64,000 nucleotides of DNA from Chromobacterium sp. IIBBL 290-4 (GCF_024207115.1 NZ_CP100128.1:1922001-1986000); one strand, 5' to 3'. Counted from the first letter of the stretch, positions 16,699 to 27,167 are shown. Notes: generated by a model from the sequence alone, not told the origin. Program-made: numbers and translations.

Positions 16699-18510
16699 AT
16701 GCCGTATCGCTTTCACATTCGGACGCCGCCCAGCTTGCCGATCATTTCGACTACCTTTTCCGCCGCGCGCCGCCGCTCTCGAAGCCTGCGGCTAAGCGTC
16801 CTGGCCGTCTGCCTGTGGGCAGGCGCCGCCCATGCCAAGCCCGATTACACCGTGGATATCGACGCGCCGGCCAATCTGGCGCAGCTGCTGCGCAATAATC
16901 TGGAGCTGGTGGCGGGGCAGCAAGATGCGGACATCGACCAAGGCTGGTTGGATGAATTGGTGAAAGAGGCGCCGGACGAGGCGAAGAAGCTGCTGGATAC
17001 CGAAGGCTATTTCCATGCCAAGGTGTCCGCCAAGCTGGAAAACGGCAATCAGGTGAAGATCAAGGTGGAGCCGGGCGAGCCGGTGTTGATCGACGATGTC
17101 ACCATCCGTCTGGTCGGCTCGATCCGCGAGCAGGCGGATTACCAGCAGCGCTTCGCCCAGGCGCTGGAGGCGTGGGCCTTGCCTATGGGGGCGCCGTTCC
17201 GCCAGGAAGACTGGGACGCCAGCAAGCGCGCGGTGCTGCGCAAGGTGCAGGCGGACAGTTTTCCCAGAGCCAGGATGACGGCGAGCGAGGCCAGAATCGA
17301 TCCAGCCAGCGGCAAGGCGACGCTGGATGTGACGGTGGACAGCGGCGCGCTGATCCGCTTCGGCGACATCCAGGTGAAAGGCATGAGCCGTTATCCGTCC
17401 GACCTGGCCAATGGCTTGGCCGACTTCAATCCCGGCTCGGCCTACAACCAGCAGAAGTTGCTGGATTACCAGTCGGCCTTGGAGCAGTCGCCGTATTTCT
17501 CCTCGGTGATCGTCAGCCCGGATTTCGACCATCTCGCCGACAACCGGGTGCCGGTGGCGGTGGATGTGGTGGAGCTGCCGCGGCAAAAGCTGGAGTCGGG
17601 CCTGACCTATGATTCCGATGTCGGCCCCGGCGTGCGTCTCGGCTACGACCACTACAATATTTTCCAGCGCGGCTACACCGGTTCCATGCTGGTGGACTGG
17701 AAGCGCGAGCAGCAGTCGTTGAGCCTGGGCCTGGGCTTTCCGCGCCAAGCGGACGGCTATTCCCACTCCATCACCAGTTCCTTCAAGTCGGAAACGGTGC
17801 AAGGCCTGAAAACCGATACCGTCGATGCCGGCCTGTGGCGCATCCGCAGCCGCGGCAATATCGAATCGCGGCTGGGCGTGGAGTTTTTGAAGGAAAGCGA
17901 GGAGGCCGGCGGCGTCACCTCGCGCGATACCCACGTCAGCCAGCTGGTGTATGGCTGGACCCAGCGCGCGGTGGACGATCCGATGCGGCCGCGCAGCGGC
18001 TATCTGCTGGATGCCCGGCTATCGGGCTCGCTGGGCATGCTGGGTTCTTCAACTTCGATTATCCGGGGCTATGGCCGCGCCGTCGGCTATTGGTCGCCGT
18101 TCCCCAAATACGGCACTTTTGTCGGCCGGATAGAGCTGGGCCAGGTCTGGGCCAAAGACGGCGCCGAAGTGCCGTCCGCCTTGCTGTTCCGCGCCGGCGG
18201 CGCCAATAGCGTGCGCGGCTACGATTACCAAAGCCTGGGCTTGCCCGGCCCCAACGGCTCGGTGCTGGGCGGCCGCGTGGTGGCCACCGGCAGCGTGGAA
18301 TACCAGATTCCGATCAAGCCGGACTGGCGTTTCGCCCTGTTTTCCGACGCCGGCAACGCCGCCGACAGCTGGAAGGGCTTCCAGACCATGCGCGCCTACG
18401 GCGTGGGCGTGCGTTGGCTCAGCCCGGTGGCGCCGCTTTCTTTTGACATCGCCAAGGGTGAGAACGACGGCAAGCTGCGTTGGAACCTCAGCCTGGGCCT
18501 CGCTTTCTGA
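16699..18510 (+). CDS. tamA: Outer-membrane translocation/assembly protein TamA (Omp85 family)
   Basis: 603 residues. A long basic N-region and hydrophobic core end in an AHA cleavage site at about residue 46. Three POTRA-type domains follow (about 50-270), with LRNNLELVAG and VTVDSGALIRFGDIQVKG recognisable, then the 16-strand Omp85 barrel with the VRGYDYQSLG loop motif and a C-terminal strand ending in LGLAF (aromatic last residue). With TamB it links the two membranes and moves autotransporters or phospholipids. tamB starts 5 bases after the stop, the usual tamAB operon. The unusually long signal N-region could mean a later start. Confidence 0.93.
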   Translation: MPYRFHIRTPPSLPIISTTFSAARRRSRSLRLSVLAVCLWAGAAHAKPDYTVDIDAPANLAQLLRNNLELVAGQQDADIDQGWLDELVKEAPDEAKKLLDTEGYFHAKVSAKLENGNQVKIKVEPGEPVLIDDVTIRLVGSIREQADYQQRFAQALEAWALPMGAPFRQEDWDASKRAVLRKVQADSFPRARMTASEARIDPASGKATLDVTVDSGALIRFGDIQVKGMSRYPSDLANGLADFNPGSAYNQQKLLDYQSALEQSPYFSSVIVSPDFDHLADNRVPVAVDVVELPRQKLESGLTYDSDVGPGVRLGYDHYNIFQRGYTGSMLVDWKREQQSLSLGLGFPRQADGYSHSITSSFKSETVQGLKTDTVDAGLWRIRSRGNIESRLGVEFLKESEEAGGVTSRDTHVSQLVYGWTQRAVDDPMRPRSGYLLDARLSGSLGMLGSSTSIIRGYGRAVGYWSPFPKYGTFVGRIELGQVWAKDGAEVPSALLFRAGGANSVRGYDYQSLGLPGPNGSVLGGRVVATGSVEYQIPIKPDWRFALFSDAGNAADSWKGFQTMRAYGVGVRWLSPVAPLSFDIAKGENDGKLRWNLSLGLAF

Positions 18511-18515
18511 TCGCC

Positions 18516-21500
18516 ATGAACGAGCAAGCCACCCCGCAAACCCCGCCGCAGGAGCAGGCGCCGCCGCCGCGCCGGGCGTCTTTCTGGCGCATTTTTCTCT
18601 TCAGCCTGCTGTTGCTGTTCGCCGCCCTGGTCTCCGGCCTGGCTTGGCTGAGCGCCAGCGAGGCGGGCTTCGCCTGGGCATTGCGCGCCGCCGGCCAACT
18701 CAGCGGCGGGCATTTCAGCGTGGCCAAGGCCGAGGGCACTTTATGGCGCGGCTTCGCCTTGCGCGATGTCCGCGTGCGCAGTGCTTACGACGACATCGAT
18801 ATCGAATCGTTGCGGCTGGACTGGCAGCCCGAGCGCCTGTGGCGCGGCTGGCTGGATGTGGACCGCTTGGCGCTGGGCCATGTGCGCGTCGCCAGCCGGC
18901 CGCAGCCGCAAGAAAAAACCGCGCCGCCGCAGGCTCCGCGGACATTGTCCCTGCCGTTCAAGATCCATGTCGGCGAGCTGAGCCTGGCCAGCCTGACGCT
19001 GCAGCCTGGCCAGTTGAGCCTGTACCGCCTGAGCGCGTCCTACCGTTATGACGGTGCGAACCATAGCCTGCAATTAAAGCGCCTGGACACGCCCTGGGGC
19101 GGCTTGCGCGCCGGCGTGAATCTGGCGGCGGCGTCGCCGTTCGCGCTGAGCGGGCAATTGGCGGCGCAGGGCGAATTGGAGCATGTGGCGGTGAAGGCCG
19201 AGCTGAAGGTGTCTGGCAGCTTGCTGCAGCCGGCGTTCGCCGGGGAACTGGACGGCAAGGGCGTCAGCGTCGATGTCAGCGGCGCGCTGAAGCCTTTCGA
19301 GGCCAACGCCTTCAATCGGCTGACGCGTTTGGACGCCCGCGTCGGCAACATCAATCCGCAAGCCATTCTGCCAAGCTGGCCCAAGGGGCGGGTCAGCTTC
19401 GCCGTATTCGCCGAACCGGATGCCGGCCAGCGGGTCAAGGGCGGGCTGACGCTGATCAATGCCGAATCCGGCGCGCTGTCGGCGCAGCATCTGCCGCTGT
19501 CCCTGCTGGCGGGCGAGTTCCGCGCCGACGCGCAGGCGCTGGAGCTATACAACAGCTATGCCGAGCTGGCGGGAGGGCGAGTCGATGTCGCCGGCGAGCT
19601 CAAGTCGGATCGGATCAAGCTGGCGCTGGATCTCAAACAGCTGGCTTTGCGCAAAATCCATGAGGCCGCGCCGGACGACGCCATCAGCGGCCGCGTGACG
19701 CTGGAAGGCGCGCCGTCCGCGCCCAATATCGCGGCGCAGCTGAAGGGCAAGTTGTTGCAGGCGGAGGCGCTGACGGAGTTTTCCTCCGGCAAGCAGCCGG
19801 CGCTGTTGCTGAGAAAGCTGGAGCTGTCGGCGGGCGGCGGGCATTTCAGCGCCGCCGGCAAGCTGGGTTTGGCCGGCAAGCAGTTGTTCGAATTGAATGG
19901 GCAGTTGAGCCGGGCCGATCCCTCGCGGCTGCTGCCCAGCTTGCCCAAGGGCGATCTGAACGCCAGCCTGAAGCTGGGCGGCCAACTGGCCGAGCCGATG
20001 GAGGTGGGCGCCAAGCTGCAGTTCGCGCCCAGCAAACTGTCCGGCGCGTCCTTGTCCGGCAGCGCCAATCTGTTGCTGGCGCAAGAGCGGCTCAAGCAGC
20101 TGCTGATGGATGTGCGGCTGGCGGACAACCGTCTGCAAGCCAGCGGCAGCTACGGCGCGGCGGGCGACAAGCTCAAGCTCGCCATCAACGCGCCCAATCT
20201 GTCCTTGCTGGGGCCGGGCTTCGCCGGCACGGTGCAGGGGCAGGGCGAACTGGCCGGCGTGCCCAAGGCGCCGCTGCTGAACGCCAAGCTGCAGGCGGAG
20301 CGTCTGCGCCTGCCGGGCGGCGTGTCGCTGCAGTCCATGCAGTTTTCCGGCAATATCAAGGCGGATCAGGCCAGCCCCTTCCAGCTCAGCCTGGATGTGG
20401 CGGCGCTGCAGGCGGGCGGCCTGCGCGCCGAACAGCTGCGCGCGCGCGCCTCGGGCACGCGCGCCAAGCACAGCTTGCAGCTGGATGGCCGCTTCCGGCT
20501 CAACGATCTGGCTTACGGCCTGCAATTCGCCGCCGCCGGCGGCCTGGGCGCGAACCATGATTGGCAGGGCGGCGTGCAGCGGCTGGAATTGTCCGGCTCG
20601 CCGGCTATCAGCCTGTTGTCGCCGGTGGCGCTGACGATAGGCGGCGACGGCCAAGTAAAGCTGGGCGCGACGCGCCTGTCCGCGCTGGGCGGCAATTTGA
20701 GCCTCAGCGACTTCACTCGCCAGGCCAATGGCGCGCTCAGCGGCCATGGCAGCGCGCGCGGCCTGCGCTTGGCCGAGCTGGGCAGCCTGCTCAAGCTGCC
20801 GATCGAGCACAATCTGCAATTCGACGCCGACTGGGGGCTCAGTCCCGCCGGCGTCGGCCAGGTGTCGGTCTGGCGCAGCGGCGGCGACATCCAGCTGCCC
20901 TTGGACAAAAAGCGCAAAGCGCCGCTGGGCCTGAAGACGGCCCGGGCGGATTTGACGCTGGACGGCCGCATGCTGAACTTCAACGTCAATCTCGACAGCC
21001 GCTTCGCCCAGGCTCAGGGCCAGGGCAGCCTGCCGTGGAACGGCGGCCAGATCGACGGCCGCACGCCCTTGTCCGGCACGGTGCGCGCCAGCCTGCCGTC
21101 ATTGGCGGTGTTGGCGGAGCTGGCGGGGCCGGGCTTGGAGCTGGGCGGGCAGTTGAGTGCCGCCATGGAGCTGAGCGGGCCCTTGTCCCAGCCGCAGGCG
21201 CAGGGACAGATACGCGGCGAGCGGCTGAAGCTGGCCGATCATCGCACCGGCATCACCTTGGATCAGGGCAGCTTGCTGGCCAGGCTGGATGGCCGCCAGC
21301 TGCAATTGCAGCAGCTGCGTTTCGTCAGCGGCAAGGGCGAGGTCAATGCCAGCGGCTCGCTGGACTTCAGCCATGAGCAGCCGGACGCGCGGGTGAAGGT
21401 GACGCTGCAGCGTTTCAGCGTGTTCGACAAGCCCAACCGGCGGCTGGTGGTGTCCGGACAAAGCGAGCTGGCCTTTATCGGCGGCAAGCTGTCGCTCAAT

Positions 21501-22328
21501 GGCCGCATCCGTTCCGATTACGGCCGGGTGGGCTTGCCCAAGCTGGGCGCGCCCGATCTGGGCGGCGACGTGGTGGTGGTGGGCCGGGCGGCGCCGGAGC
21601 CCTCCGCCTTCGCCAGCATGCCTTTGACCGTGGCGCTGGACCTGGATCTGGGCGACCGCTTCCGCTTCTCCGGCCAGGGGCTGGATGTCGAACTGTCCGG
21701 CCAGGTGCGGGTGACGGCCAATCCGGGCGAAGCGCCGGCGGCCAAGGGCCAGGTCAAGGTCGACAAGGGCCGTTACAAGGCATACGGCCAGGATCTGGAT
21801 ATCACTTTCGGGGCCATCACCTTCAATGGTCCGCTGGACAATCCCTTGCTCAATGTCCAGGCCACCCGGCGCCTGTCGCCGGTGGGCGCGGGCGTGGAGG
21901 TGAGCGGTTCGGTATCGGCGCCGAAAGTGCGGCTGATCACCGATGAGCCGATGGCGGACAAGGACAAGCTGGCCTGGCTGGTGTTGGGGCGGGCCGCCAG
22001 CGGCGATCGCGACAACAACGATCTGGCGGCTTCGGCCGGCATGATGCTGGCCGGCTCCATCAACGACCACGTCGGCCTGTTCGACGATCTGGGCGTGTCC
22101 AGCCGCAAGGAGAGAACGCTGGCCAACGGCACGGTCAGCCCGGCCGAACAGGTGGTGACGGTGGGGCGGCAGCTGACGCGCGAGCTGTATCTGGGCTACG
22201 AATACGGCATCAGCAGCGCGGATCAGGCGGTCAAACTGGCTTACCAATTGTCCAAGAGCTGGTCGGTGATTCTGAAAGCCGGCACGGCGATGTCGGCCGA
22301 GTCGCGCTACACCGTGCGTTTTGATTGA
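18516..22328 (+). CDS. tamB: Translocation/assembly module protein TamB (AsmA-like, DUF490)
   Basis: 1270 residues. One N-terminal membrane anchor (about 22-44: FWRIFLFSLLLLFAALVSG) holds a very long periplasmic region of repetitive beta strands (GSLDFS-, ASGSYG-type turns), the hydrophobic-groove fold expected of AsmA-like lipid-transfer bridges. The C-terminal DUF490 domain is present (GRVGLPKLGAPDLGGDVVVV, KGRYKAYGQDLDITFGAI, LAWLVLGRA, RELYLGYEYGIS). The ATG at 18516 is 5 bases after the tamA stop; an upstream TTG inside tamA is less likely. Length and order match TamB from other proteobacteria. Confidence 0.95.
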   Translation: MNEQATPQTPPQEQAPPPRRASFWRIFLFSLLLLFAALVSGLAWLSASEAGFAWALRAAGQLSGGHFSVAKAEGTLWRGFALRDVRVRSAYDDIDIESLRLDWQPERLWRGWLDVDRLALGHVRVASRPQPQEKTAPPQAPRTLSLPFKIHVGELSLASLTLQPGQLSLYRLSASYRYDGANHSLQLKRLDTPWGGLRAGVNLAAASPFALSGQLAAQGELEHVAVKAELKVSGSLLQPAFAGELDGKGVSVDVSGALKPFEANAFNRLTRLDARVGNINPQAILPSWPKGRVSFAVFAEPDAGQRVKGGLTLINAESGALSAQHLPLSLLAGEFRADAQALELYNSYAELAGGRVDVAGELKSDRIKLALDLKQLALRKIHEAAPDDAISGRVTLEGAPSAPNIAAQLKGKLLQAEALTEFSSGKQPALLLRKLELSAGGGHFSAAGKLGLAGKQLFELNGQLSRADPSRLLPSLPKGDLNASLKLGGQLAEPMEVGAKLQFAPSKLSGASLSGSANLLLAQERLKQLLMDVRLADNRLQASGSYGAAGDKLKLAINAPNLSLLGPGFAGTVQGQGELAGVPKAPLLNAKLQAERLRLPGGVSLQSMQFSGNIKADQASPFQLSLDVAALQAGGLRAEQLRARASGTRAKHSLQLDGRFRLNDLAYGLQFAAAGGLGANHDWQGGVQRLELSGSPAISLLSPVALTIGGDGQVKLGATRLSALGGNLSLSDFTRQANGALSGHGSARGLRLAELGSLLKLPIEHNLQFDADWGLSPAGVGQVSVWRSGGDIQLPLDKKRKAPLGLKTARADLTLDGRMLNFNVNLDSRFAQAQGQGSLPWNGGQIDGRTPLSGTVRASLPSLAVLAELAGPGLELGGQLSAAMELSGPLSQPQAQGQIRGERLKLADHRTGITLDQGSLLARLDGRQLQLQQLRFVSGKGEVNASGSLDFSHEQPDARVKVTLQRFSVFDKPNRRLVVSGQSELAFIGGKLSLNGRIRSDYGRVGLPKLGAPDLGGDVVVVGRAAPEPSAFASMPLTVALDLDLGDRFRFSGQGLDVELSGQVRVTANPGEAPAAKGQVKVDKGRYKAYGQDLDITFGAITFNGPLDNPLLNVQATRRLSPVGAGVEVSGSVSAPKVRLITDEPMADKDKLAWLVLGRAASGDRDNNDLAASAGMMLAGSINDHVGLFDDLGVSSRKERTLANGTVSPAEQVVTVGRQLTRELYLGYEYGISSADQAVKLAYQLSKSWSVILKAGTAMSAESRYTVRFD

Positions 22329-22534
22329 CGCTTGCCGCTGGCGGCCTGGGGCCGTCCAGCGCGCGGAGCGCTTGCGCTATATTGAGTTGTCGAGGGGGAG
22401 CTGGGGCGGCAGGAGCTGGCCTAGGATCTCTGCGATGAGATTGTCATCATTCGATGTTAGAATGGCGAAACGATTTCGATTCGCCTTGGCCGCCGCGCGG
22501 CCTTCTCTTTTTTTGGTTGGTGTAGGTGCGACGG

Positions 22535-23977
22535 ATGCCTAGGTTTCACAAGATCACAGCGTGTCTGCTGGCGATGACGCTGGCGGGGTGCGCCGCTGTC
22601 GGCGATAACGGCTCGCGGGCAAGATTATTGGACCCGAATAGCCTGGAAGGCGGCGCCGCGCTGGCCGCCGCCGCGGATAAGGCGGCTTGGCCGAAAGGCG
22701 AGTGGTGGCGCGAGCTGAACGATCCGCAGCTGAGCGGTTTGATCGCGGCGGCCTTGACCGGCAATCCCAATCTGCAGGCGGCCGAAGCCCGTCTGGCGCA
22801 AGCCAGGGCGCTGGCCGGCGTCGCCGAGTCCGCCACCCGTCCGCAAGTGGCGGGCGAGTTGTCGCTGACCCGGCAGCGTTATTCCGAGCAAGATTTCATT
22901 CCGCCGCCCGAAGCCGGCAACTATTCCTGGTACAACCATGCTTCGCTGAACGCCGGCTACGATCTGGACCTGTGGGGACGTCAGCGCGCGACGCTGGCCG
23001 CCGCGCTGGATCAGGCCGAGGTGCTGGCGGCCGAGGCGCAGCTCGCCAGGCTGAATCTGTCCACCGCCATCGTCCGCGATTACGCGCGGCTGGCCGTTCA
23101 ATACGAAATCAAGGATCTGCTGCAAGACAGCCTGGCGCAGCGCGAGCGTTTTCTGCAGTTGGCGAAAAAGCGCAAGGCGGCCGGGCTGGGCACCGAGGCC
23201 GAGGTAGTGCTGAGCGAGTCGCGCTTGCCGGCCTTGCGCAATCAGATCGAGCAGATCGACGAAAACATCTCCTTGCTGGACAATCAGCTGGCGGCGCTGT
23301 CCGGCCAGGGCCCGGGCGCGGGCGACAAGCTGCATAGGCCCGCGCTGAAGCCGGCCGAGCGCGAAGCGGCGCTGCCTGCGGTTCTGCCCGCCGAGCTGAT
23401 CGGCCGCCGGCCTGACGTCGTCGCCCAGCGCTGGCAGGTGGAGGCGGAGGCGAAGAAGATAGACGCCGCCCGCGCCGCCTTCTATCCCAATATCAATCTG
23501 TCGGCCTTCATCGGCTTCCAGGCCATCGGTTTCGACAATTTCCCGTCCTCGTCCACCGCGGTGCGCGGCGTCGGCCCGGCCATTAGCCTGCCCATCTTCG
23601 AAGGCGGCCGTTTGCGCAGCCAGCTGGGCGCGCAGTCCGCCGCCTATGACGCGGCGGTGGCGGCCTACAACGCCAGCGTGGTGCGGGCGCTGAACGAGGT
23701 GGCCGCGGCGGTGACGCGCTCGCGCTCATTGGCCGAGCAGCAAAAACAGGCCGAGCAGGCGCGCGCCAGCGCCGAGCGCGCGCTGAAATTGGCGCAGCAG
23801 GGCTTCCGCGCCGGCTTGTCGGAGCAGGACGGCGTGCTGTCGGCCAGATTGTCGCTGCTGGACGCTAGGCAACAGCTGGCGCGAATCCATGGCGAGCGGC
23901 TGGACAGCTATGCTGCTCTGATGAGCGCGCTGGGCGGCGGCGTACAGACGCGCGCGCCGCAAGGGGCTGGCAGATGA
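22535..23977 (+). CDS. Outer-membrane efflux lipoprotein (NodT/TolC-like)
   Basis: 480 residues from the ATG at 22535 (a GTG 9 bases upstream is also in frame). The lipobox is LAGC within the first 20 residues, so it is a lipoprotein. Two tandem OEP repeats follow, with PNLQAAEARLAQARALAGVA, the GYDLDLWGR signature of the NodT subgroup, long helical coiled coils, and the GRRPDVVAQRWQVEA and PIFEGGRLRSQL motifs. It is the outer-membrane channel for the three downstream inner-membrane genes; its stop overlaps the next start (ATGA). Confidence 0.93.
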   Translation: MPRFHKITACLLAMTLAGCAAVGDNGSRARLLDPNSLEGGAALAAAADKAAWPKGEWWRELNDPQLSGLIAAALTGNPNLQAAEARLAQARALAGVAESATRPQVAGELSLTRQRYSEQDFIPPPEAGNYSWYNHASLNAGYDLDLWGRQRATLAAALDQAEVLAAEAQLARLNLSTAIVRDYARLAVQYEIKDLLQDSLAQRERFLQLAKKRKAAGLGTEAEVVLSESRLPALRNQIEQIDENISLLDNQLAALSGQGPGAGDKLHRPALKPAEREAALPAVLPAELIGRRPDVVAQRWQVEAEAKKIDAARAAFYPNINLSAFIGFQAIGFDNFPSSSTAVRGVGPAISLPIFEGGRLRSQLGAQSAAYDAAVAAYNASVVRALNEVAAAVTRSRSLAEQQKQAEQARASAERALKLAQQGFRAGLSEQDGVLSARLSLLDARQQLARIHGERLDSYAALMSALGGGVQTRAPQGAGR

Positions 23978-26091
23978 GCGGCAGCCTGGCCGCGGCTGGC
24001 CGGCGCGTCGCCGCCGACTGGCTGGCCACTGAGGGCGAGAGCTGGAGTTTCGCCGCCAAAACCATGTTGTCGGCCTTCGCCGCCTTGTGGATCGCGTTCC
24101 GGCTGGGGTTTGATTCGCCCAGCACGGCGATGATTTCGGTATTTCTGGTGGCCTTCCCGCGCAGCGGCGCGGTGCTGGAAAAAAGCGTGTACCGGATACT
24201 CGGCACCCTGGTGGGCAGCGTGATGGCGCTGGGTCTGGCCGGCGTGTTCGATGGCCAGCCGGTGCTGATGCTGATCAGCATGGCGCTGTGGGTGGGCGTC
24301 TGCGCCAGCGGCGCTACGCAGTATCGCGATTCGCGCTCCTACGCCTTCGTGTTGTCCGGCTACACCGCCTGCATCATCGGCCTGCCGGCCTTGAACCATC
24401 CCTTGGCCATCTTCAACCTGGCGGTGACGCGGGTGTCCGAAATTTCCTTGGGCATTTTGTGCTGCGCGCTGGTCAACGATTTCATCCTGCCCAAGAGCCA
24501 GACCGAGCTGGTGGTCCGCACCGTGCGCAGCCGCTATCACGGTTTCGCCTTATTGTGCCGGCAAGCCTTGGCGCAGCGACTGGACAAGTCCACGCTGGAG
24601 GCGACGCAATTGCGCTTCGCCGCCGATATCGCCGCGCTGGAGGCCGGGCGCGCCGCCGCTTTTTTCGAGGCCGGCAATCTGCGCGCGCGCAGCAATCAGC
24701 TGCATGCCTTCAACGCCACCTTCATGGCGGCGCTGACGACCTTCCATACCTTGCACCGGCAGATGGAGCGGCTGCGCGCCGACGCGGCTTCGCCGCTGCT
24801 GGGCCTGCTTTATCCCTTGTTCGCCCTGGCCGCCGAGGCCTTGGAGCGGGAGGACGGTCCGGCGCGCACCGCGCTGGAGGCCGGCGAGACGCTGGAAAAA
24901 CTGGAGGCGATGCGGCCGGCGCTGGCCCAAGGGCTGGAAGAGGCGCGGGAAAGGCTGCTGGCGATGCCGCATGACGAGACGCAGCGCATCGAGTTCGATA
25001 CCGCTTCTGAATTGCTGCAGCGTTTCGTCGACGAAATGGTGAGCTTCACCGCCGTCTACCATGGCTTGAAGCAGCGCCATCCGCGGCAAGTGGAGGCGCT
25101 GGCCTATTCGCCGCGCACGCCGGCCGCCATCGTGCTGGCCAGCGGCGCGCGCGCCGCCCTGACCCTGCTTACGCTGTCCCTGGCCTGGTATTGGCTGGCC
25201 TGGCCCAGCGCCCTGGGCGCGGTATTGCTGGCGACCATTTTTTGCGGCCTGGCGTCGTCGTCGCCCCGGCCGACGCTGATGGTGAAGCAGATTCTGATCG
25301 GCTTCGCCGTGGGCACGCCGCTGGCCTATGTCTGCGCCTTCTGGATGGTGAACCAGGCGGAAGGCTTTGCGCAGCTGGCCTTGGCGATGGCGCCGTTTTT
25401 GGCCCTGGGCTGCTATTTGAAGAGCCTGCCCAAAACAGCGGGCATCGGCACCGGCATCATCCTGATGATCGCCCAAGGGGTGGAGCCGCAAAACCTGATG
25501 CGTTTCGACGTGACCGGCTTTTTCAACGACAGCATCGCCCGCTTGCTGGGCCTGGGCTTGGCGGCGCTGTTCTTCGTGCTGGTGTTGCCCGAGCACACCA
25601 TGGGCTCGCGCCGCCATATCGCCGCGGCCCTGTGGCGCGAGGCGCGCTCCACCTGCCGCGCCGCCTTGCCGCATTTGCGGCAGCGTTTCGGCAATCGCAT
25701 TCGCGACCTGCTGAACCAACTGAGCGCGGCGCCCGGCCCGCGCGACGATCCGGCGCGCCAGGCCACGGTCAGCCAGGCCATCACCTTGCTGGAGATGGGG
25801 CTGGCCATTGTCGATTTGCGCGAGCTGGCCGACGGCGCGCCCTCGGCGGTGCGCCAGGCCTTGCTGGAGGCGGTGGCGGCATTGGACCGCTATTTCGCCG
25901 CGCCGGACGAGGCCGCCCTGCGTCAGGCCCTGGCCGCCTTGCGGGCGGGCGGGCCGCCGATCCGGGAGCGCCAGGCCGCGGCCTGGCCGGATGAGTTCGC
26001 GCGGCTCAAGCGCATGCTGGCCACGCTGCATTTGATTCATACCTCGCTGTTGGACGCGCTGCCGGATACGGGAGAAAACCATGCCGCGTGA
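23974..26091 (+). CDS. FUSC-family inner-membrane efflux protein (AaeB-like)
   Basis: 705 residues. Two blocks of membrane helices (about 25-165 and 385-530) are each followed by a soluble helical domain, which is the FUSC layout of AaeB, the p-hydroxybenzoate/aromatic-acid efflux pump component. Typical segments are PSTAMISVFLVAFPRSGAVLEKSVYRILGT (split here by a short gap from VGSVMALG) and the second-half GFFNDSIARLLGLGLAALFF. It overlaps the outer-membrane factor gene by 4 bases and the DUF1656 gene by 11, so translation is probably coupled. The substrate is most likely aromatic or weak organic acids, by family. Confidence 0.92.
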   Translation: MSGSLAAAGRRVAADWLATEGESWSFAAKTMLSAFAALWIAFRLGFDSPSTAMISVFLVAFPRSGAVLEKSVYRILGTLVGSVMALGLAGVFDGQPVLMLISMALWVGVCASGATQYRDSRSYAFVLSGYTACIIGLPALNHPLAIFNLAVTRVSEISLGILCCALVNDFILPKSQTELVVRTVRSRYHGFALLCRQALAQRLDKSTLEATQLRFAADIAALEAGRAAAFFEAGNLRARSNQLHAFNATFMAALTTFHTLHRQMERLRADAASPLLGLLYPLFALAAEALEREDGPARTALEAGETLEKLEAMRPALAQGLEEARERLLAMPHDETQRIEFDTASELLQRFVDEMVSFTAVYHGLKQRHPRQVEALAYSPRTPAAIVLASGARAALTLLTLSLAWYWLAWPSALGAVLLATIFCGLASSSPRPTLMVKQILIGFAVGTPLAYVCAFWMVNQAEGFAQLALAMAPFLALGCYLKSLPKTAGIGTGIILMIAQGVEPQNLMRFDVTGFFNDSIARLLGLGLAALFFVLVLPEHTMGSRRHIAAALWREARSTCRAALPHLRQRFGNRIRDLLNQLSAAPGPRDDPARQATVSQAITLLEMGLAIVDLRELADGAPSAVRQALLEAVAALDRYFAAPDEAALRQALAALRAGGPPIRERQAAAWPDEFARLKRMLATLHLIHTSLLDALPDTGENHAA

Positions 26092-26281
26092 AATCGCCGT
26101 ATACGGTATTTTGTTGCCCACTTTATTGCCTATTTTCATCGCCAGCCTGCTGCTGCAAACCGGCGCGGATTGGCTGCTCGGCAAGCTGGGCGTTTACGAG
26201 CGGGTATGGCATCCGGCCTTGTTCCGCTGGTGCCTGCTGGCTGTGATCTTCGGCGGCCTCGCCTTGCCGCTTTATCGTTGA
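26081..26281 (+). CDS. DUF1656 small membrane protein (AaeX-like)
   Basis: 66 residues with two hydrophobic helices (about 8-28 and 44-62). MPREIAVYGILLPTLLP and the short tail match the DUF1656 family found between FUSC pumps and their HlyD adaptors. A strong GGAG site precedes the ATG inside the end of the FUSC gene. Its exact role in the pump is not established; it is always tied to this operon type. Confidence 0.9.
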   Translation: MPREIAVYGILLPTLLPIFIASLLLQTGADWLLGKLGVYERVWHPALFRWCLLAVIFGGLALPLYR

Positions 26282-26303
26282 ACCCGTTTTCTGGACTTAC
26301 GCC

Positions 26304-27167
26304 ATGCGCGCCAATCTCGTCATCCGTTATCTGATCACTCTCGCCATGCTTGCCGCCGCCGTCTGGATAGGCAAAGCGCTGTGGGACCACTACATGCTGT
26401 CGCCGTGGACGCGCGATGGCCGCGTCAAGGCCGATGTGGTGACCATCGCCGCCGACGTGTCGGGCCTGGTGACCCAGGTGGCAGTCAAAGACAACCAGCT
26501 GGTGCGCAAGGGCGAGGTGTTGTTCGAGATCGACCCGGCGCGCTACCGCGCCGCGTTGGCGCAAGCCGAGGCCGCCCTGGCCGGGCACAAGGCGGACAAG
26601 CAGCGCCGCGGCAAGGAAGCCGCGCGCCGCGCCAGCCTGGACAGCGCCATCGTATCGACCGAAAGCCGCGAGAGCGCCGATTTCGCCGCCACGGCGGCCG
26701 ATTCGCAGTACCAGGCCGCGCTGGCCGCCCGCGATCTGGCGGCGCTGAATCTGCAGCGCGCCGTGGTGCGCGCGCCGGCCGACGGCTATGTCACCAACCT
26801 CAATGTCCATCCCGGCGATTACGCCGCCGCCGGCGCCGCCCGCTTGGCCCTGATCGACAGCCATTCCTTTTATGTGGATGGCTATTTCGAGGAAACCAAG
26901 CTCGGCAGCCTGAAGGTGGGCGATCGCGCCGATGTGACGCTGATGAGCGACGGCCGCCTGTTGAAGGGCCGCATCGCCAGCATCGCCCGCGGCATCACCG
27001 ACCGCGACGCCGCCACCGGACGGGAATTGCTGGCCGATGTGAACCCCACGTTCAACTGGGTGCGATTGGCGCAACGGGTGCCGGTGCGCATCGAACTGGA
27101 TGCCTTGCCCAAAGATCTGGCGCTGATCGCCGGTCAAACCTGCACGGTGGTTGTGGGCGGGCGCTGA
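26304..27167 (+). CDS. HlyD-family periplasmic adaptor (AaeA-like)
   Basis: 287 residues. One N-terminal membrane helix (about 3-23), then the biotinyl-lipoyl-like half-motifs (TIAADVSGLVTQVAVKDNQ early; VRAPADGYVTNLNVHPGDY later) around a short helical hairpin, then a beta-barrel domain (DVTLMSDGRLLKGRIASIARG). It bridges the FUSC inner-membrane protein to the outer-membrane factor. Fourth gene of the operon, 22 bases after the DUF1656 gene. No terminator with a T run is obvious after it. Confidence 0.93.
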   Translation: MRANLVIRYLITLAMLAAAVWIGKALWDHYMLSPWTRDGRVKADVVTIAADVSGLVTQVAVKDNQLVRKGEVLFEIDPARYRAALAQAEAALAGHKADKQRRGKEAARRASLDSAIVSTESRESADFAATAADSQYQAALAARDLAALNLQRAVVRAPADGYVTNLNVHPGDYAAAGAARLALIDSHSFYVDGYFEETKLGSLKVGDRADVTLMSDGRLLKGRIASIARGITDRDAATGRELLADVNPTFNWVRLAQRVPVRIELDALPKDLALIAGQTCTVVVGGR